A DNA stretch of 8,750 nucleotides, taken from positions 1-8,750 of the forward strand of contig PMXT01000088.1 in the NCBI GenBank assembly GCA_003170995.1, written 5' to 3'. How positions within the stretch are numbered: the first letter of the stretch is position 1; each line of letters begins with the position of its first letter. Below, piece by piece: positions 5,801 through 8,750 of the stretch. A program made the translations under genes and the position numbers. The notes under the pieces are model-generated. The model did no database searches, was not told the DNA's origin, and was given only the letters and a program-made list of their open reading frames with translations. The DNA is from Actinomycetota bacterium (GTDB lineage Bacteria > Actinomycetota > Thermoleophilia > Gaiellales > Gaiellaceae).

Positions 5801-5830
5801 GGAGACGAGGCCGTCTGGCCTCTCGATCGC
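5793..5830 (-). terminator. Hairpin after fdxA, possible weak terminator
   Basis: GAGGCC (5807-5812) pairs with GGCCTC (5817-5822) across a GTCT loop. An outer pair, GCGATC (5793-5798) with GATCGC (5825-5830), extends it over an internal bulge. It lies about 22-60 bases past the fdxA stop codon. No T tract follows, so it may be an mRNA 3' structure rather than an intrinsic terminator. The outer arm overlaps the -35 of the next gene. Confidence 0.35.
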
Positions 5831-5851
5831 GGCAATCGCTAGTGCCCTCGA

Positions 5852-6145
5852 CTAGAGCGAGGCGCCGTGCTCGTCCGCATACCCGGTGACGAGTGCGTCG
5901 ACGGCGTCCACGCCCTGGCCGTAGGCGGCGTTGATACGGACGAACGCCTGCCACTTCGCCGGTAGCGCGTCCTCGGGGAAGATCGCCTCGACCGGGCACT
6001 CCGGTTCGCAGGCGCCGCAGTCGATGCACTCCTCGGGGTCGATGACGAGGATGCGATCGGCCTCGTGGATGCAATCGACCGGGCAGACATCGACACAGGC
6101 CTGATCTTTGACGTCGATGCAAGGTTCGGCGATGACGTAGGTCAC
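5852..6145 (-). CDS. fdxA: Seven-iron ferredoxin FdxA ([3Fe-4S][4Fe-4S])
   Basis: This 97-residue cytoplasmic electron carrier has eight cysteines. By analogy with Azotobacter ferredoxin I, Cys9, Cys17 and Cys50 bind the 3Fe-4S cluster. Cys21, Cys40, Cys43 and Cys46 bind the 4Fe-4S cluster, and Cys25 is unliganded. The position equivalent to the other free cysteine of that protein is Val12, as in other short actinobacterial members. CPVDCI (21-26) and ECIDCGACEPECPVEAIF (39-56) are diagnostic. The tail is rather short and ends GYADEHGASL. The frame stays open further upstream, but the GTG at 6145 is chosen because homology begins there and a promoter with TAGAGT ends seven bases before it, so the mRNA probably starts at the start codon. 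No redox partner gene adjoins it in view. The assignment is firm; the donor and acceptor are unknown. Confidence 0.93.
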   Translation of the reverse strand: MTYVIAEPCIDVKDQACVDVCPVDCIHEADRILVIDPEECIDCGACEPECPVEAIFPEDALPAKWQAFVRINAAYGQGVDAVDALVTGYADEHGASL

Positions 6146-6152
6146 GCGGCGT

Positions 6153-6180
6153 ACTCTAGCGGCCCGACCAGCCTTGGCAA
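6153..6180 (-). promoter_or_regulatory. fdxA promoter, probably leaderless
   Basis: On the minus strand TTGCCA (6175-6180) and TAGAGT (6153-6158) are 16 bases apart. The -10 ends exactly seven bases before the GTG start at 6145, so transcription would begin at or next to the start codon. No Shine-Dalgarno sequence is present. It is the best-formed promoter in the window. Confidence 0.65.
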
Positions 6181-6194
6181 CCGATCGCTGCTCT

Positions 6195-6503
6195 TCACCC
6201 CAGAATGAGCTCCGAGACCAGATCCGCCGCGTTCTCGATGAGTACCGAGCGATCGACGACGAGATCGAAACCGGCCTCCCGAGCCGCACGCAGACTGGAA
6301 GGATCAGCGTGGCTGGCGTAGCCGAGAATCGGCGTCTCGGGGTAGGCGTCGGAGATCTCTCCGGGCTCGATGCGCGTAACGTCGGCGACGACGAGATCGG
6401 GCGCCTCGATGCTCTCGGTCGAGGTCAGTTGATGTCCGGCCAAAAGCTCGCTCAGCTTCCTCACGAAAGGAGGATCGACCCCAGCCAACAGGATCTTTGC
6501 CAC
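6195..6503 (-). CDS. Small receiver-like protein lacking key switch residues
   Basis: This 102-residue stand-alone protein follows the CheY-like receiver pattern: AKILLAGVDPPFVRKLSELL, then PDLVVADV, ETPILGYASHA, AAREAGFDLVV and a final helix. Asp41 aligns with the usual phospho-acceptor. The acidic pair after strand 1 is reduced to GVD, the conserved Thr/Ser region reads GYASHA, and the conserved Lys is replaced within VVDRSVL. It therefore looks like a pseudo-receiver that may not be switched in the normal way, or a very divergent regulator. There is no output domain. The frame is open further upstream, but GTG 6503 is chosen because the fold begins there and a TACCCT box (6510-6515) ends six bases before it. 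It lies between the L,D-transpeptidase and fdxA on the same strand, with no kinase next to it. The fold call is fairly safe; the role is unknown. Confidence 0.72.
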   Translation of the reverse strand: MAKILLAGVDPPFVRKLSELLAGHQLTSTESIEAPDLVVADVTRIEPGEISDAYPETPILGYASHADPSSLRAAREAGFDLVVDRSVLIENAADLVSELILG

Positions 6504-6509
6504 GCCGGC

Positions 6510-6515
6510 AGGGTA
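6510..6515 (-). promoter_or_regulatory. Candidate -10 box of the receiver-like gene
   Basis: TACCCT (pattern TANNNT) on the minus strand ends six bases before the GTG at 6503. There is no ribosome site and no clear -35. The geometry again fits a leaderless transcript. Confidence 0.35.
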
Positions 6516-6598
6516 ACACGGTCTCGTGACCTCGAGCGAGTGCGGTGAAACGCCTTGGATCAGCCCCACAGACCTTCGAAACGCGACGCGAACGGCCA

Positions 6599-7627
6599 CT
6601 ACTGCTGGACGATGAAGACCTGCGTACCGACACGAACGTGGTTGAACAGCCACTCGGCGTCAGGGATGTACATGCGAATGCAGCCATGCGACAGCGAGTA
6701 GCCGATCGACGAGGATTCAGGCGTTCCGTGGATGCCCACGCCCGAAGCCGAGAGACCCATCCAGCGCGTACCAAGCGGGTTGCCCGGTCCCGGCGGTACC
6801 GGCTTCTCACCTTTCGCCCAGGCCGAGTTGGGCGGATACCACCAAGGGTTCTTCCACTTGACCACGATCTCGTAGTGCCCGAGCGGCGTCGGATAGATCG
6901 ACTGCCCGGTCGCCACCGGGAAACGCTTCCAGAAGTGCATGCCTTTATAGAGGTACAGGTGATTGGAGCCTCGCCTGATAACGATCACGGGACCAAAATT
7001 CGCCTTGGTCAGATGTCTCGAGATCTTCTTCAACGGTAACGTCAGCGCGAAGCGCCGGTTCGCCGCCAGAGCAGCCCTGATCGCCCGCTGCACCGCGGTC
7101 ACCTTGATTTGGTGGCCGGGACGTCCGTCGGAGATCTGGGGGCGCAGATGCCGCAGGTAGACGTGAGCGTCGACCGGCGCGCGGTTGAAGCGCCTGCCTA
7201 GTTTGAGTACGTACTTGTGCAGCTTGCGAGCGTTCACGGTGACCCTGAGCGGTACCTTTTCACCGGGTTGCACACTCTGCGCGACGTTGAGCGCGCCTTC
7301 GATGTCAGGATGCGCCGAGATCTCGCTCGGAGCCAGAGCGACCCGCTTCCCGCCGATGCGAAGCACAAGCGACCTGTTGAAAGCGGCCTCGATCATCGCC
7401 CTGGCGGTATCGACGTCCATTCCTCCGACGGGCACACCGCCGACGGTTACGCCACTGGCGATGACGATAGGCGTGGTTGTCGACGCGGTCGTGGTGGTGG
7501 TCGTGCTGCTCGAGCCGGTGCCGGCAGTCTGGGCCGGAGCGGTTGCGACCACCGCGAAGGATGCGAACAGGCCTACAACAGCCAGTAGGAGCCCCAAGAA
7601 GAAGCTGGTCGTTTTACTCGATCTCAT
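6599..7627 (-). CDS. L,D-transpeptidase with N-terminal peptidoglycan-binding-like region
   Basis: This 342-residue exported enzyme would cross-link peptidoglycan through a catalytic cysteine. Residues 1-35 form a signal peptide or anchor (hydrophobic 8-28, then TAPAQTAG). A Ser/Thr-rich linker of about 38-52 is followed by a region of about 58-205 resembling the PG_binding_4/VanW-associated type (GVTVGGVPVGGMDVDTA). The YkuD domain fills about 211-341. IHGT (299-302) and SLSHGCIRM (311-319) carry His300, His314, catalytic Cys316 and Arg318. The pre-active-site PWWYPPNSAWAKGEKPVPPGPGNPLG stretch is also typical. The ATG overlaps the upstream phosphodiesterase stop codon as ATGA and has no ribosome site of its own, so it is probably translated by coupling. 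The gene closes the three-gene run from the right edge. All catalytic residues are present. Confidence 0.93.
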   Translation of the reverse strand: MRSSKTTSFFLGLLLAVVGLFASFAVVATAPAQTAGTGSSSTTTTTTASTTTPIVIASGVTVGGVPVGGMDVDTARAMIEAAFNRSLVLRIGGKRVALAPSEISAHPDIEGALNVAQSVQPGEKVPLRVTVNARKLHKYVLKLGRRFNRAPVDAHVYLRHLRPQISDGRPGHQIKVTAVQRAIRAALAANRRFALTLPLKKISRHLTKANFGPVIVIRRGSNHLYLYKGMHFWKRFPVATGQSIYPTPLGHYEIVVKWKNPWWYPPNSAWAKGEKPVPPGPGNPLGTRWMGLSASGVGIHGTPESSSIGYSLSHGCIRMYIPDAEWLFNHVRVGTQVFIVQQ

Positions 7628-8412
7628 GGATTCGTTGCGCTAAACGGCCGCGGGTCGTTCGTGATGATAGCGTCGATCCCGGCTTCTATCACGCGACGGC
7701 CAACGTCGGCGTCGTCCACCGTCCAGGCGATCACGGCGACTCCACGCTCGTGGCAACCCTGTACCAGGTCGACGCCGATAACGCCGTGGTGGAGAGTCAC
7801 CGCGGCGGCACCGGTCTGCTCGAGCCAGGTGCCGATCCGGTGTCGCAGCAGCAGACGCATATCCCATAGAGCCAGCGGGATGAGCGGCGCAAGCACCCTG
7901 CGCTCGGATAGGCGCCGCCTGTCGGCGGGATAGGAGACGCTGCGGGCGATCTCGGGCGCTAGCGCGCGTAGGCAGACGAGTTGCGATCGCTCGAGCGAGC
8001 AAAGGAGCATTCGGTCTTGAAGCTCGTGCCTGCGCACCGCTTCGACCAGTGCGTGCTCGTGGCCCCTGCTCTTGAGGTCGATCAGAAGCGGGCCCGAAGT
8101 AAGCCGCTCCCCGGCGAACTCCAGTACCTGCTCGAGCGTCGCCAGCTCGGGATCGAGGCGTTGAAGCTCGCCCAGCGTCCGCACGCCTGCATCGCCGCGG
8201 GCAGCGTCGTGACAGAGCTCGGCCAGATCGAGCGAGTGCCCGGCCACGAGCGTCCCGTCAGCGAGAGCTACGACGTCCACCTCGAAGCCAGCAGCTCCGT
8301 AGGCGAGCGCCAGCTCAAACGAGCGCAGGGTGTTATCGGGTGCCAGCACCGGCAAGCCCCGGTGACCGATTACGAGCGGAGGTCGCTCCCCTCTCAGAAG
8401 TGGCTCGATCAC
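7624..8412 (-). CDS. Glycerophosphodiester phosphodiesterase (GDPD family)
   Basis: The 262-residue enzyme hydrolyses glycerophosphodiesters to glycerol 3-phosphate and an alcohol. From GTG 8412 the TIM-barrel landmarks are GHRG (16-19, His17 and Arg18), DNTL (26-29), FEVDVVALADGTLVAGH (43-59, metal ligands Glu44 and Asp46, catalytic His59), LLIDLK (109-114), AWTVDD (229-234) and GIDAIITNDP (245-254). Two departures are seen: the usual HD after the second strand reads HS, and the third acidic ligand is Asp112 where Glu is common. There is no signal peptide, so it is probably cytoplasmic. A GTG at 8493 would add 27 residues overlapping the upstream gene. GTG 8412 is preferred because it overlaps the upstream stop as GTGA and gives a normal N-terminus. 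It also shares an ATGA overlap with the L,D-transpeptidase. The glpQ/ugpQ family is clear; the substrate is not. Confidence 0.9.
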   Translation of the reverse strand: MIEPLLRGERPPLVIGHRGLPVLAPDNTLRSFELALAYGAAGFEVDVVALADGTLVAGHSLDLAELCHDAARGDAGVRTLGELQRLDPELATLEQVLEFAGERLTSGPLLIDLKSRGHEHALVEAVRRHELQDRMLLCSLERSQLVCLRALAPEIARSVSYPADRRRLSERRVLAPLIPLALWDMRLLLRHRIGTWLEQTGAAAVTLHHGVIGVDLVQGCHERGVAVIAWTVDDADVGRRVIEAGIDAIITNDPRPFSATNP

Positions 8413-8750
8413 GGCGCGGTCGGAAGCGTCCGCTCCTCGTCGAGCGAGGCGCTCTCCCGGGCTGCGTTGACGATCATCCGATCCACGACCCACTCGACCG
8501 GAGGAGCGAAGAGGATGAGCGCCGCAAAGAAGGAACCGACGACCGTACCGACGGCTAGTTGGCTGATTCCACTTGCGCCGCGTTCTAGAAGCGGACGCGC
8601 CACGACCGGGACAATCGTCACGCAGAGCGCCGCGACGAGCACGATCGCCCCGAGCAGAGAAGAGTTCGACCGGCGATCGGCGAGCCTGCCACCGAGCCAG
8701 TAGCCAAGCGAGAGAGAGGCGAGGGTGAGGCCGATGATGTTCGCCCAGAC
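8409..8750 (-). CDS. Membrane protein like the N-terminal part of spermidine-synthase fusions (partial)
   Basis: Only the last 113 residues are in the window; the 5' end lies beyond 8750. The visible part reads VWANIIGLTLASLSLGYWLGGRLADRR, then a hydrophobic segment (LLGAIVLVAALCVTIVPVVA), then QLAVGTVVGSFFAALILFAPP, giving about three membrane helices. The GYWLGGRLADR and LFAPP motifs are those of the membrane domain found before the methyltransferase-like domain in fused MFS/spermidine synthase proteins. In that family LFAPP is normally followed by a LLGMVSP-type motif and further helices. Here the chain turns polar (EWVVDRM) and stops 32 residues after LFAPP. No continuation appears in the other frames, so a simple frameshift is not evident. 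It is either a short family member or a remnant. The stop overlaps the phosphodiesterase GTG as GTGA, so the two are coupled. Confidence 0.65.
   Translation of the reverse strand, partial: VWANIIGLTLASLSLGYWLGGRLADRRSNSSLLGAIVLVAALCVTIVPVVARPLLERGASGISQLAVGTVVGSFFAALILFAPPVEWVVDRMIVNAARESASLDEERTLPTAP

Noticed and set aside
5025..6122. 365-codon minus-strand frame spanning fdxA and the anchored-protein gene
   Set aside because: It is out of frame with both well-supported genes and gives a low-complexity Arg-rich product.
1..8750. Defence system, mobile element, CRISPR array or biosynthetic cluster
   Set aside because: No nuclease, transposase, integrase, repeat array or assembly-line enzyme is encoded, and the genes are of common chromosomal families.

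Overview
The window is 8,750 bases of GC-rich bacterial chromosome with many GTG start codons and tightly packed genes. The mix suggests an actinobacterium, perhaps of the Thermoleophilia type. It includes a lipoprotein xylose-type binding protein, a seven-iron FdxA ferredoxin, a NarL-type two-component pair, an L,D-transpeptidase with an N-terminal peptidoglycan-binding-like region, and starts that look leaderless. The placement is inference from gene style; no rRNA or marker gene confirms it. I see no tRNA, rRNA, insertion sequence, phage gene or CRISPR array.

Left part (1-2940), both genes on the minus strand. A xylF-like sugar-binding lipoprotein (140-1261) is followed by a perfect hairpin terminator at 64-99. 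Its upstream region holds a G-rich stretch, a 12-bp palindrome and a possible promoter. Upstream of that is a CNNM/CorC-type membrane protein with DUF21, a CBS pair and a CorC_HlyC domain (1633-2919).

Middle (2920-4946). A 428-base divergent intergenic region carries three exact copies of an 8-mer. It leads into a plus-strand set: a LuxR/NarL response regulator (3348-3971), a soluble histidine kinase with a good phospho-acceptor region but a degraded ATP-binding domain (4006-4719), and a 62-residue conserved-looking small protein (4758-4946).

Right part (5057-8750), all on the minus strand. In transcription order from the right edge it starts with the 3' end of a membrane protein resembling the N-terminal membrane part of spermidine-synthase-like proteins. 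A glycerophosphodiester phosphodiesterase and an L,D-transpeptidase follow. These three are joined by 4-base stop/start overlaps (GTGA, then ATGA) and so form one translationally coupled envelope or lipid operon. Then come a small receiver-like protein without the usual switch residues, fdxA, and a membrane-anchored extracytoplasmic protein of unknown function.

Several starts were set from the sequence. Strong Shine-Dalgarno sites place the kinase at 4006 and the unknown anchored protein at 5707. Stop/start overlap places the phosphodiesterase at 8412. A TANNNT box 6-7 bases before the start codon suggests leaderless transcripts for fdxA, the receiver-like gene and the small plus-strand gene.

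I did not find a clearly new multi-gene system. The items most worth following up are the degraded kinase and degraded receiver, the early-ending membrane gene coupled to the phosphodiesterase, the leaderless start pattern, and the palindrome lying over a -10 box at 5761-5776.
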